From the NCBI GenBank assembly GCA_037975125.1, contig CM075856.1:3432536-3496535 (forward strand): DNA of 64,000 bases, read 5' to 3'. This document shows, piece after piece, positions 46,676-58,112 of this stretch (the first letter of the stretch is position 1; the number at the start of each line of letters is the position of its first letter). The position numbers were made by a program, and so were the translations under genes. Below the pieces are notes generated by a model. The model made no database searches. It worked only from the letters and a program-made list of their open reading frames with translations, and was not told where the DNA came from. Source of the DNA: Latrodectus hesperus. Taxonomy: Eukaryota; Arthropoda; Arachnida; Araneae; Theridiidae.

Positions 46676-46996
46676 ATAGGAATCGCGTTGACCTGTTTGG
46701 TTAGGGCGTCTATTTCATCATCGGAAGGTAGTGAGTTCGATTCCCGGCTTAACCGAAGATCCATCGTGTTCCCTAAAGATGGCTGGGACATTTTAAATTG
46801 GTCGTGTTCGCAATGTCATCCTAGTGAAATGATACCTCTGGGGTTGGCAGGACAAGAGTTGAGAGTCTTTTGCTTGGTAACTGCTTCAAAATTACGAAGA
46901 TTCTACCTGGTTGCTTCTATTTAACTGGTCCAGGACTAACTCATGTTAGTCCGGTACTAGGTACAGGTATGATTCCCTGTCATACTGGTGCAACAA
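46676..46996 (+). mobile_element. SINE E
   Basis: E head (GTTGACCTGTTTGGTTAGGG, B box GAGTTCGATTCCC), body AGTGAAATGATACCTCTGGG, CTTCAAAATTACGAAGA, tail ATACTGGTGCAACAAC. Slightly longer than the copy at 24.4 kb owing to an extra segment in the tail. An 86-codon open frame across it is incidental. Confidence 0.9.
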
Positions 46997-46997
46997 C

Positions 46998-48054
46998 ATT
47001 CACAACATTATATACCTGTTTAATTGGTCAAGACTGATTAACATGAGTATGATCTAAAAAAGATCTGTTATTTTAAAAAATATTAGGTATCAATTTTATT
47101 ATTTTCTTTAAAAGAAGGTGTACATATATTAAATAACTTTTTCATTTTTCCTAAATTATAAAGCCGGGAAAACTTCAGGTTAGAAATTCATAAAATGTAT
47201 CTTAAGATAATGTTTTTGCATTTTCTAATAATATAATACTATTGTAGTTTTAAAAGCATATTTAAATTTGATCAGACTTTCTTTTCGCTTATAATTACTA
47301 AGATGTATAAATGCAAAATGTTTTAGTCCTAATTATTTTTATTACCGTAAACATTTTAATATCCACAGCTATAAGTCAGGGAAAATTAAACACAGCTTGT
47401 TTCATAATAGTCTGATTACTTAACTGGGACATATGTTTTATACCCTAGAATCCTCAGTCAAGAAAACAGGTTGTCGTGCTTCTAAGTTTAGTTACGTTAG
47501 TTTAAATTAGTTAGTAGTTATATAATTAAGTATTGTTAAGGATTCCCTTTAGGAAATCAAAATTTTCATTTTTTGCTTTTTCCTGAATCAACTTCAATTT
47601 TAAGATCATCTTGAATACTTATTATGCGATTGATATAGTCACTTAACATACAAAACAATTCTATAAAAACATAAATAATAACATAAAAATATAAAATAAT
47701 AACATGAAAACAAAAATAATTCTATTCTATAGTAAAAAAATTCCCATTAATACGGTGACTGTGATTGAATTACTTTAAAGTAGAAGCTTTGACATTATTG
47801 AAACTTCTTAATTCAAACTTTTTTTATTCTTTTTGAAACACAAATTTCAAGCATCAAGTTTTCATGCTTTCTTCCAGAATTATAGATACAAAAAAAATTG
47901 ATAAAAAGACTTAAATTTTTTCTTCACAAGACGGAAAAAATCTTTAATTTTAACAGATGACAAAAAGAAAATTTGGTAAAACTTTTAAGTATATTGGAAA
48001 GTATCATATCCTGCATGAGCTTTTTAAGTTCTTTTTATAAGTTTAATGAAGAAA
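46998..48054. other. AT-rich stretch with a SINE C fragment
   Basis: Contains the C fragment at 47416-47490 and short A-rich tandem sequence near 47.66-47.73 kb (ACATAAAAATATAAAATAAT type). Nothing else recognised. Confidence 0.5.
47416..47490 (+). mobile_element. SINE C internal fragment
   Basis: Matches only AACTGGGACATATG...CTCAGTCA-GAAAACAG and the terminal GTTGTCGTGC motif, with the middle deleted. Confidence 0.75.
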
Positions 48055-48056
48055 TT

Positions 48057-48330
48057 GCCGACCAACTTGTCTAGTGGTCAGAGTGCTTGACTACGGATAG
48101 GGAGGTCCTGGGTTTGAATCCCGGTTCGGGCATGGATGTGTACTTTCTCTATCTATCTTGTCTTTGTCCCTTCCTTGTATGAATGATGTGTGAATGGTTG
48201 CCTTCCCTATAAACGGGTCCCTATGGCATGTGTGCACTGAGGAAGACGGACTCCACACCAAATATGGTTCAGTTGGAAAAGTGGAGCAGCGCACTCCATA
48301 TTGCCAGCCTGGCTGGCACACGACAAAGTA
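48057..48330 (+). mobile_element. SINE A with tail 1, AATG-type tail
   Basis: Complete copy. TSD-like AATGAAGAAATT before and GAATGAAGAATTT after, the latter merging with the (AATG)n tail. Confidence 0.92.
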
Positions 48331-48339
48331 TGAATGAAT

Positions 48340-50042
48340 GAAGAATTTAAATAACTATTCCACATACGAATATATCAAATTATTATTTCCTATTAATTAT
48401 AATCATTAATGGTACACAATGCTTTATTATGGTGATACAATAATGAAAACAGAAATACTTTTTTATAAATATTGCTAATAAAATAGTAATTACTGTATTG
48501 CATTATAGTTATTTTCGCTATATACTTTGTTGTAGATTTATTGTTTGTTATTAACCTTTCATAAGATAACATAACTTTTAAACTTTTTAATCAACATTTC
48601 ATCATCTAGAATTTATGTGTGAAAAATAAATCTGTATACTTATTACAGAATAAAATATACATTGAACTATCTATAGGAACTCAGTAATTTAATGTGTTTA
48701 TACTGAGATAAAACTGATATTTGGACTTTATTTTTATACATTTTTAATAAAATATCAGTAAATCTAGCAAAATGAGCTTTTTTGCTAAGAATTGTGATAT
48801 CTTGTCACCAACTGAAGCATAAAAGATGCAATTTCCCATTATAAAAAAATCTTTTGTAAATTTTCTGGTGAAATTTACAAAAAATAAAGCTTTTTTCATA
48901 ATAAGAATATAGTTTTCAGTCTTTCATATTCAATAACTTATAATAACGGAAAAAATCCATTTTCTTTATTTAAGACAAAATTAAAACGATAAAAAAAAAT
49001 CAATATAAAAACATGAAAATATACTTATTCCCTTCATAATTAAAAATATAAGCAAATTTTAATACATTTTTTAAAAAAAAATTGCACTTAAAATTCAAGA
49101 TATGTTTCTAGTGACGGTTACACCAGTTTCATTCACAGAACGAGGAGCAACACGGTAACCGAATGAAGCCTGGAGCTACAGTTAACGTCGCCTTCTCCAT
49201 CCCTATTGAAAGCAGTTGGAATTGTTTTCGGTCACAGTTACTTCTAGGCCTTGCGGTTGCTTCTCATTAACTTTTGTCACTCAGCAAGTCTATGTTTTAA
49301 TTTAAGCTCCCACAGAGACCCCTGGTGTTGTGTGCTGTAAACGCTACAACGAATGGAATGGCTATGGAGACGCAGTCACAGTTACGATTTCAACAGTGTC
49401 CACCGAAATTAAATTTTAACGTGTGCAGATTTTAACAAAGCTTACTGAAGGCGATTGTGATTGTTTGCTGAAGCTTAGGGAAAGGGCTCGTTGCCTGTGC
49501 TTGAAATCAATTGGCAAATAAACATAGAATCCCTGAACGAGACAGAGATTATCTTCAAGGAATCGGAAGTGAATGTGGAGTCTAAGTTTCTCAGACTCTC
49601 AATTCAACCAATATCTTTGAATACTTTTAATTAAATAAATAAAAGATTGTTCGTTTCCATAAAATATTCTGAATTCTGAAATTCGGTTTATGTTAATTGC
49701 TCAGATTTTATGTTCACTTTAAATCATTTGTTTTAATTTGTGAGATAGTTTAATGGATTAAACAAGAAACTCTTCATATGTAAATACTGTTTAAAAATAA
49801 TCAACAGGAAACTTTTTAAAGTTTTATAGGTGTGGTTGGAAAATTAATTAAGAAATAAAAAAGATAAATTGGTGTTCTGGACAAATAAAAGTAAAATGAT
49901 ATTGTTTAAATATTTTATATATAGTTGAAAAACCATTAATAATACTACATAAATTTTCTATTTTTAGACAAAAGTATATGTGTGCACTTGGAATAAGAAA
50001 TACATATAATGTAGATGTACAAATATTTAACAAGACAGCATT
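48340..50042. other. AT-rich stretch with a GC-richer patch at 49.1-49.6 kb
   Basis: 49100-49600 is less AT-biased and contains three GTTAC-type motifs (GGTTACACCAGTTTC, GGTCACAGTTACTTC, GTCACAGTTACGATTTC), suggesting degraded internal repetition. I could not find a coding frame or TE motif in it. Confidence 0.45.
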
Positions 50043-50043
50043 A

Positions 50044-50570
50044 ATTTTATAATTTTTAAGGTGTAAGAATCTATATCTCCTAAGATACAGCTCCGAGTTT
50101 TGATCTTTGAGTTGTACAAGGTCGAATCTAAGCCTTTCATCATTTCAGTGTGTCGATAAAACTGAGTACCAATTTTATAATTTTTAAGTTGTAAGGATGT
50201 ATATCTCCTAATGTACAGGTCCGAGGCTCGAACTTCAATCTGTACAAGATTGACTCTAAGCCTTCCATTATTTCAGTGTGTCGATAAAACTGAGAACCAA
50301 TTTTTATAATTTTTAAGTTGTAAGGATGTATATCTGCAAATGTACAGGTCCGAGCCTCGATCTTCGAGCTGTACATGGTCGACTCTAAACCTTTCATCAT
50401 TTCAGTGTGTCAATAAAACTGAGTACCAAGCATGCTTGGGAACTAAACACTGGGAGTTTCGTATTAGGCTGACCATCTAACCGGAACATATACTTTGCAT
50501 TCCAAGACCCTCGATCATGAAAACAAATATGGGTTCATGTAAGCCTTGGCCTCAATATGGCTGTCTTACT
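50044..50570 (+). mobile_element. SINE C with an internally triplicated segment
   Basis: Three tandem copies of about 128 bp (each with TTTTATAATTTTTAAG, GTATATCT, a GTCCGAG box and TCATTTCAGTGTGTCGATAA) precede a single intact C 3' half (ACCAAGCATGCTTGGGAACT ... GGCTGTCTTACTATTGAG). The repeat unit joins non-SINE AT-rich sequence to part of the C body, so the duplication happened after insertion. An 86-codon minus-strand frame is a repeat translation. Confidence 0.88.
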
Positions 50571-50571
50571 A

Positions 50572-51958
50572 TTGAGTCTAGAAATTAGTTTAAGGACTTT
50601 TGTCTTTGGCGCAAGAACTATCTCATCTTGTAGAACAATAGACTGCCAAAGCGTTGATCACAAACTATTAGTAACCCGTAAGAACGCGTTTAGGTAGCTC
50701 ACGCTAACACTCCGGATTAGCTAATCTTGATTATTCAATGTGTTGAAGTTATTTCAAATTTCAGAAGTGGATTCAACAAACCCTTCCGAAACTTCCAAAA
50801 GATTTTCAATTGTTGCACAGTATATTAAATATTTTTGAGATTGATGCTGAAAAGTTTTCAATTTGTGTAATATTGAATTTTGATTTTTAAAATCCTAATG
50901 CTGTTGTGGAGGTGAAAATAATTTATTTTTATAAAATCATTTAAAATTAAAATCACTTCCTTCAAGCTCTGAAAATATTTAGTCTTTTGTCCCTGAAGAA
51001 AATGCCCAATTTTGATCTCGATTTGTATCAAAAAGTATGCATTTATTTTCTACAGTTTGAGATATTTGAGTTTGAGACACTACACATCTGAGCGAGTCTA
51101 GCATTGAAATTCATTAAAAATAAGTACTGAAAACACACAACTCACTCATGAATTTAGGAACAACACTGAGTTTGAATAGCCGTCGTTATATCTTTTCTCT
51201 TAGAATTCAAAATTCTATTGATGACACAATAAATTTCCATCCTTCTCTTTAAAGTTAATATAAGTCTGGTGAGAAAATCTGTTATTACTCTTGTTATTTA
51301 TTAATAATAACGCTTAATTTTTTTCTCATTTACAATTCAATTTCAGTTTCTTTTTGTTAAACAGAGTTTAATAAAATTGACCTCGTATTTATTAGATAAT
51401 GTGAGTTTATGTATGCAATAAATTTTTTTAAAAAAAACTCTTTATTATTTTGGTTCCACAATAGCGTTTAAAAAGTATGGTACCTCAAACCCTATAATAA
51501 GAACTACATTAACCTTCATGTAAATATTTAATTTCTTTTATGGAATTCCTATAATAGAATTAAAATATATGCATATGTGGTATCAGAGACATAAACATTT
51601 TTTTGAGATATAAGATAAAGGACATAGACATCAATAAGAAGCACATTAGAACTTTCATGCATTATGTAAATATTTTACAAAGTTACACCAGCTTTATATT
51701 TTTATGGCGATAAAATATCTATAAGAAGTACATCAGCTTTTAAACACATAATACATGTATTTAGTATTACTATTTTGATTTTATACTTTTCAACTGTAGC
51801 TATGGATATTTGTCACTACTTTAATTTAAAGATATAACAGCAAATTTTTATATTCCAATTTAATATTTTGAACCAAAGCCATTGAAATGTTTGGCACAAA
51901 ATTGCATAAACGTTTATGAAAAATACAAATATCTACTTTCCAACATTGATTTCATATT
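50572..51958. other. AT-rich stretch, nothing recognised
   Basis: No motif or array seen on either strand. Confidence 0.5.
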
Positions 51959-51959
51959 T

Positions 51960-52205
51960 TTTAATTGAAATATGTACTCATTATGTACTCATATGTACGT
52001 ATACTCATTATTTATACGTAATCTCATAAATATGTACATTAGTACATATTTATGAGTACAATTGAAATATGTACTCATAAATATGTACTCATTTCATCAT
52101 GTACTCAATTGAAATATGTACTCATGAAATATGTACATCATCAATATGTACTCATTGAAATATGTACTCATAATTGAAATATGTACTCAATATGTACTCA
52201 AGTTT
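51960..52205. repeat. Cluster of ATATGTACTCAT repeats with a foldback
   Basis: TGTACTCA or close variants occur about ten times with irregular spacing, often preceded by GAAATA. An exact 15-bp inverted repeat (CTCATAAATATGTAC at 52023-52037 and its complement at 52042-52056) lies inside. Confidence 0.9.
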
Positions 52206-52206
52206 T

Positions 52207-53755
52207 ATTTATACCCTATATTGATTCTCCATACTTTAGAGCTAAATGTATAAGAAAGTTTTTAAAAAGAACTGCCTCCAAATGCCTATTTATTATTACA
52301 TTCAAAATGAATCAAGCAATAATCAACAAAATAGGAAATAATTTCTAAGTTTGCAGAAAAGACATATAAACATAAAATTTTATGGGTATCTAAGCAACCT
52401 ATGAAAATTTGGAAGAGATTCACTTGAGTGCAAAATGAAGGATTTATCTTTTTCTATTTTTAATTCTAATGGATTGTGCTAAAGAGAGATCTTTGTTAAA
52501 CACGGGAGTCCATGCATAATATCTCCGGTGGAGACAAAATTATTCTAAAACAATCGATTAAATTGCCCCTGGCAGATTTATCCTCAGCCCTAACAATCCC
52601 CTGTTGCGCAGTTGAAGTTTCCCCTTATTGATGTCCTTGCGTCTCACAATCGGCAACCCCTTTTGAACTATAATTTCAAAGTTAATGGCTGCAAATAATG
52701 TAGGATGGCCGTAAAACTGAAGGAATAATGATATTAAGCACACATAGAACAAAGCTTTGCTGAAAAGGGGTGTGAGACGAAGGGTTGAAATTTATTCCCA
52801 TTAGCATTGATTGTTGTTCGGAAAACTAGATTGTTGCTGTCATCGGATCATTTCCGGAAGATGCTTAAATAAATGGAAAAGCACCTTAATTACTCCCCGA
52901 GATTCATAGAGGGCGCTCCTGATCTGCATTCTTTTGTTCGAAAGAGTGTTAGTTGCCTTCTGTTGTTGTGACGTCTTAATGATTTAGAGGATAGCAGTTG
53001 TGAAGTATGGAAGTATACATTTATATTTCTTTCTCTGGGTAATCAACTTCTAAGCATGCAACTCTAAATAAATATTACGTTGTAGCTCTAATTATTCTAC
53101 AAGTGGCATAAATTTATACCGAAACTTCAAAAAAATGAACTGACTTTGCAAAAGTTGTAAATTACAGTTCATTCATAAAAATAATTTGAAGAAACAGTGA
53201 AATATAAATGTGACTTAGAAATAAATACCTCTTTTTTCTCCTTTGCATTATTTTTTAAGAAATGGAGCAAGCGTTAGCAGAAACAAATTTAAAAGTACAT
53301 AAAAATTTAAAATATTTGTGCTAATAAAATCACACCTAACTTAATTTTATTAAAGATAAAAATTTAAAAAAATATTTAATATACAAAATTGCATTTCATT
53401 TGTAAAATTGTAAATATTAAATTTTAGAGTTGAATCTTGGCGATAATAATCAATGATTTAGATATTTGGTGTGAAAATTAGTCTCAGTGTTAGTTTTCAA
53501 AAGAAAAGGCTTAGAGAAGTGGGGTTCGTCATTAAGACCCATCTATCAATCCCTCCATTAGGGGGAAAGAAAAAGGAAGTGGTTTCTACTGTGCGAAAAT
53601 ATACGTCGTGACCGCTTTTGTGGGGTAAACCTTGGACATACCAGATACGTCACTGGCAGCTTTTAGGCTGGAAAATTGTGACGGATCCCTGCCGTCGCTG
53701 GACGCTAATTGACCAGTTTATTGCGACGTACCAGATACGTCGTGGACGCTAAGTC
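52207..53755. other. Mixed stretch; GC-richer island at 52.5-53.0 kb
   Basis: About 52480-52990 is less AT-rich and apparently unique (for example CCCCGAGATTCATAGAGGGC). No exon or TE motif recognised. 53.0-53.5 kb is AT-rich. A possible transposon end follows at 53.62 kb. Confidence 0.45.
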
Positions 53756-53761
53756 GGTTAA
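53620..53761 (-). mobile_element. Possible piggyBac-like terminal fragment
   Basis: Starts on the minus strand at TTAA (53758-53761) with CCGACTTAGCGTCCACGACG and carries two copies of GACGTATCTGGTA-type motif. TTAA is the piggyBac target, and GACGTATCTG repeats are what I recall from piggyBac-like ends in arthropods. I found no matching opposite end and no transposase. Confidence 0.35.
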
Positions 53762-53882
53762 GAAATGATAGAGTTAAACAGCGGGAATATTTTTTTCAAA
53801 TTGATTTTGGATAAGTTTAATAATGTTTCCAATGGTAAAGTTCTGATTCTAACAGATAGTTTCTTTGAAGATAAAGAGAATA

Positions 53883-54221
53883 ACGTAGGCACTGGAGTGA
53901 TAGAACAAATAACGTAAGCACTGGAGCGATAGAACAAATAACGTAAGCACTGGAGCGATAGAACAAATAACGTAAGCACTGGAGTGATAGAACAAATAAC
54001 GTAAGCACTGGAGCGATAGAACAAACAACATAAGCACTGGAGTGTTAGAACAAATAACGTAAGCACTGGAGCGATAGAACAAATAACGTAAGCACTGGAG
54101 CGATAGAACAAATAACGTAAGCACTGGAGTGATAGAACAAATAACGTAAGCACTGGAGCGATAGAACAAACAACATAAGCACTGGAGCGATAGAACGAAT
54201 AACGTAAGCACTGGAGCGTTA
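53883..54221. repeat. 29-bp minisatellite, about 12 copies
   Basis: AACGTAAGCACTGGAGCGATAGAACAAAT repeats head to tail with few variants (GCGATAG or GTGATAG; AACGTAAG or AACATAAG). Because 29 is not a multiple of three, all three phases of one strand stay open, giving overlapping Cys/Leu/Tyr-rich frames of 63-166 codons that are artefacts. Units are contiguous with no unique spacers. Confidence 0.96.
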
Positions 54222-54244
54222 TGGAAAAATGGACAATAACACTA

Positions 54245-55155
54245 TAAAATATGAACAATGAGATAAATGAGAAATAAAAACAATGAGATAATGTTCACCA
54301 AATGCTACATCATATTACCATGCGAATTGTGCTGGAGAAATGCGTATTATAAAAGGACATGGAATTCTTTTGCTTGAAGATTGTTCAGCATACAGAAAAC
54401 TGCTTATAAAATTTTGTGATGATTAAGTTAGTTTTAAGGATACTTCATTTAAAAAGTAAAGAAGGTTAACTTTTGTCAAATAATTACTTAGCCTTTCACT
54501 GAACGTTAATGATTGTTCTTACTTTAAATTTCTTATCTAGATGTATCAAAATGTATTTTGCGCTTGAGGAAAAGTCTCATACAAAATTGAGAAGTAAATA
54601 TAACAATATTTTAAATTGAATAACACGAGTGTATGATTTGATTTTCGAAACAATCTGCAAATCATACATGAAGCCGTAAAGTTCAAATTTTCACTTCATT
54701 ACACCAAAAGTCTCCTCCAGTGTTCCTTGATGAAATTAAAACAGCCATTTTAATTTCTTCAACGTTTCGGAAATTCTAAAATGAAAAGCCATTGTTAAAC
54801 TATCAAACGCATTACTAAAATATAACTGTATAAGGAATCAGAAGAAACTTCTCATTTAAATTTTATTAGAAAAATTTAGAATTTGTAGACTGCATGAGGT
54901 CTAGTGTTACTAGTGATGAATGTCTAGTGTACTCTAGATTTACAGAAGTGATAATGTTATTCAGCAATTCAAGTTATTTGTGGTTTCAGATTTCAAGTTT
55001 TGCATCTTCTTGCAAAAATGTACGTTTAACATACGATGTAACTTATATTAAAAGTGTTGTTGCTGTTACTTATCTCCTAAGAGTTAAACCAAGTCTACGA
55101 ATTTATTCACTCACAAAAAGTCCAAAGTCATCATTGAATTTCTATATAGATCTAG
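54245..55155. other. AT-rich stretch, nothing recognised
   Basis: A 94-codon plus-strand open frame (54894-55178) has no family resemblance and runs into the LINE remnant. Confidence 0.45.
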
Positions 55156-55159
55156 TCTG

Positions 55160-55670
55160 GAAAGCCCCGGATGGTTAAAAATATAACCAAAAGTCCTCTG
55201 CAACACGTCACGCAGATAGGAAAGATCTTTTCCCATTACTGTAACACTGAGACCTTAAATGTCCACTTTTAAATCTTGCAATGACTGTCTGATCTCTTCT
55301 GCTACACTGGAGGGACCAAACTCCTCCAGGTCTCATTCCCTGATACCAGTGATGCACTGGAGGGATGTTCCAAAAGGCACTGTCAGATCTTGTAGCCCTC
55401 GAAGAAAGTTCAAAGTAGGTAAATAATCAGGGGCATTTAAATTTTCAAAAGAACCCTCTTTAGCCTAAAAGTCTGCAGTTTTGCTGCCATGGATGTCTGT
55501 ATGAGAAGGTATTCACTGAAAGTGAACTTTTCTGAAGGAAGAGAGATGCTTGAGCTTGTTAATAATTGAGATGCCAGTACTATCTGGCAAAGTAGCCTTC
55601 AATGCAATGTGGATAACTGTGTACATTACTTCTGTTTTCAAAAAAGTTAAATTCTTACAACTATCTCATA
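55160..55670 (-). pseudogene. LINE RNase H and C-terminal fragment
   Basis: Minus strand across several frames: HLSSFRKVHFQ, IPSHTDIHGSKTADF-AKEGS (RNase H His box and following Asp region), then IPPVHHWYQGMRPGG, ARFKSGHLRSQCYSNGKRSF. This is the same protein order as the plus-strand fragments at 20.5 and 36.6 kb. Stops and shifts throughout make it inactive. Confidence 0.78.
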
Positions 55671-55671
55671 T

Positions 55672-56080
55672 TCCTGCAGATAAATTTATTTGAATTGGCT
55701 TTTGATAACGCATATTAATTTACTGTTTTGAGTATTTTAAGCAAAAATATGTTTCATAAGTTCTCTCAAAGAAATTTTTATGAAAAAATGAAAATATTTT
55801 TAAGAAAACAAATTGCAAGCAAAACACTAAATCAGAAAAGTTTCAGCTGCTTTATTTTTATAAGGTCTTATTCATTGCCTTTAATCTTTTATGGTAATAA
55901 ACCTTTATACTATGATGCTTTTATTAACCGAAGACTGATAAGGCTCTAATTTTTTTACCAATAAGGCTCTATTCCTTTTAATCTAGGAGTTCCAAAAATT
56001 ACAAAATTTAAAAAATTTATTATTAATAATATTGCGAAGAATAGGAAAACAATAATGTTCTTCAAAACCAGAGGATTTGC
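55672..56080. other. AT-rich spacer
   Basis: A 73-codon plus-strand frame (55728-55949) is AT-driven with no family resemblance. Confidence 0.5.
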
Positions 56081-56094
56081 AGAGCTTCAAGAGT

Positions 56095-56362
56095 TGCTGT
56101 TGTTGTTGTCTTGTCCAGCTAGGCTGGCAATATAGGGTGCGCTGCTCCACTTTTCCAACTGAACCATATTTAGGTGTGGAGTCCGACTTCCTCAGTACAC
56201 ACATGCCATAGGTATCCGTTTATAGGGTAGGCAACCATTCACAACACATTCATACAAGGAAAAGACAAAAACAGGATAGATAGAGAGAGAAAGTACATCC
56301 ATGCCCAAACCGGGATTCGAACCCAGGACCTCCGTATCCGCAGTCAGACACTCTGACCACAA
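56095..56362 (-). mobile_element. SINE A with tail 1, 5'-truncated by a few bases
   Basis: The head lacks its first 17 or so bases. Perfect 13-bp TSD GAGCTTCAAGAGT (about 56082-56094 and 56364-56376) shows the truncation was present at insertion. Confidence 0.93.
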
Positions 56363-56424
56363 GGAGCTTCAAGAGTAAAATTCAGAAATAAGATACAGAA
56401 TACCGAAAAAGTAATTAAAATACA

Positions 56425-56745
56425 CGTCTGGGATCCCAAATTGTGCAACACCAAGAAAGACAGGAGATATCATAACAAAATTTATTTTGTAGATAACATG
56501 TTGACCAAGTATTAAATGATTAAATTTATGGTGAAATTATCTATGAAGTGTGATTCCTGCTATGAAGTGGAAGCGATGGAACATGTCTTATCCTCCTGCA
56601 TCCAACAATCGCATATTCGTATTACAGTTGTTTGGTTTCGTCCAACACGGTTACCGATTTCCCTGAAAAACAATCCTGAATCTCGGTAGGCCATTATCCT
56701 TCCTCTGTCGAACTCGGATTCTTCATCAAAATGATTGCTGTTTTT
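56425..56745 (-). pseudogene. Internally deleted Tc1-like element
   Basis: Minus strand: EFDRGRIMAYRDSGL, FREIGNRVGRNQTTVIRIC and WMQE form the N-terminal helix-turn-helix of a Tc1-like transposase (about 56590-56730). Within about 40 bases this passes into the same 3' noncoding end seen at 16.16-16.26 kb (AATTTTGTTATGATATCTCC, TGTTGCACAATTTGG). The catalytic core is missing, so this is a deletion derivative of the type that can give rise to MITEs. I could not place the 5' TIR. Confidence 0.85.
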
Positions 56746-56996
56746 TATGAGGTATAATTGATCGTTTTTTTATTTGTAAAAAACCACAAGAAAAACACAA
56801 TTGCTGAACTTGAAATCATGGGAATCTCCAACTCTTAAATAGCGCATTGAAGTGGCGACACAGGTGCGCGTGATGTGCGTTCTGCTTTGAAATTTTAATC
56901 ATTTGCATATCTCACCACAGCTAAAGCATGTTGTAAATTTCATCTTATTTGCATGCTTCCTTTCAGGATGTTGCATTTACGGTATCTAGCAGTGCA
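56746..56996. other. Short spacer before the LINE insertion
   Basis: May include the 5' noncoding end of the Tc1-like element; nothing definite. Confidence 0.4.
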
Positions 56997-57010
56997 TTTT
57001 AATGTGTCAT

Positions 57011-57941
57011 GGTTGGTTGGGTTTTATGGCGCAAGGTCCAAAAACGGACATGCTGCGCCAAGAAATAAGTTTGAAGAAGATATTTAATTTTTTTTTATTA
57101 ATTTATTGTTGTTATATTATTTTATTTATTAATTTATTTACTTTTTTTGGAAACCCAAGCAACATTAAAATTCTAAAAAACAAAAATTAGTGTATATATA
57201 TCATATTACAATCCAATTATAAAATATAAAAGGAAAAACAAAATTATATATGCATTTAAAATTTAAAAATTGCAAATTAAATATAATATAAAAAACCTAT
57301 TGCCCTCAAAAAGGCAAATAGATTCCTGTGGGGTGGTTCCCCCAGCAAATCAAATAAGGTTAAAATATCACAATTAAAAAAGTGTAAACGATATTGGTTA
57401 AAATATGAACATGAAATTAAAATATGATAAACAGTGAATGGTTCATCACACGTTTCACACCAAGGATTTAATTCGTTTAGAAACAAATGTCTATGTGTGA
57501 AACGTGTGTGTCCGATACGAAGGCGGGTTAATCTTACATCAGCACTTCGTATCGGTAAAACTGTTAATGAGGTGATGTGTGGAAATATGGCACGCAATTT
57601 ATTACTGACCTGCATGTTCCATGACTCCTGCCAAAGAGAATGGATTAATATTTTAACATTTTTTCTCACGTCAGACAAAGGAACTGATGGAAGACATGGG
57701 CCAGATGCAGATTTAGCAGCTGCATCAGCCCTTTCATTACCATCGAGACCTACATGACTTGGGATCCAGCAGAAAATAACGCCATATCCCTTGCCAGCAA
57801 GGAAATCTAATGCTCGGAAAATTCTAGACACAACAGGATGAGAGATAAAACTACTGTTCCGCAAAGCTTCCAACACACTCAAACTGTCAGTGTACACACA
57901 GTATTTACGAGTTTCACATGTATTCATCTGCTGAAGAGCTT
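57011..57941 (-). mobile_element. 5'-truncated LINE insertion with 14-bp TSD
   Basis: Perfect TSD TTTTAATGTGTCAT at 56997-57010 and 57942-57955. The insert reads on the minus strand: the end of ORF2 (RNase H and zinc motif), an AT-rich 3' UTR, and a terminal segment ending in TTGCGCCATAAAACCCAACC at the TSD. The 5' end is a truncation inside RNase H, as expected from incomplete target-primed reverse transcription. An intact TSD and a long open frame suggest a relatively recent insertion. Confidence 0.95.
57277..57941 (-). CDS. LINE ORF2 C-terminus (RNase H domain), truncated
   Basis: The frame is open from the truncation point; the first Met is at 57927, giving 216 residues to the stop. YTDSLSVLEAL carries the third RNase H catalytic Asp. 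WIPSHVGLDGNERADAAAKSA carries the His loop and the fourth Asp. The first two catalytic acids lie in the missing 5' part, so it cannot be active alone. Residues about 160-180 hold CETCDEPFTVYHILISC, a C-x2-C-x7-H-x4-C motif usual at the C-terminus of I/Jockey-group ORF2 proteins. It is not a host gene; expression would need a neighbouring promoter. Confidence 0.9.
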
Positions 57942-58112
57942 TTTTAATGTGTCATAGATTCAATATCAAATGATACTACGTGAGTAGAAATAGGAAACAA
58001 AGAATGCATTTCTGGGAAAATTCCAAAATGACTATAGGATACGTGAAAGATTAATTGCATGTAAATAGATTTGTACCTAGCTTTTATTTTCCTTTTTATT
58101 TATATCGTCCAC

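Noticed and set aside
49100..49600. Exon of an extracellular protein suggested by recurring Val-Thr codons
   Set aside because: Frames are interrupted by stops and the recurring motif is a short GTTAC DNA repeat; no domain could be recognised.
53758..54258. 166-codon repetitive protein, and separately a CRISPR-like array
   Set aside because: The 29-bp unit stays open in all three frames by rotation, and the units are contiguous with no spacers, so it is neither a protein repeat nor a CRISPR array.
54894..55178. 94-codon plus-strand open frame as a gene
   Set aside because: No recognisable motif, AT-rich codons, next to a LINE remnant; unsupported.
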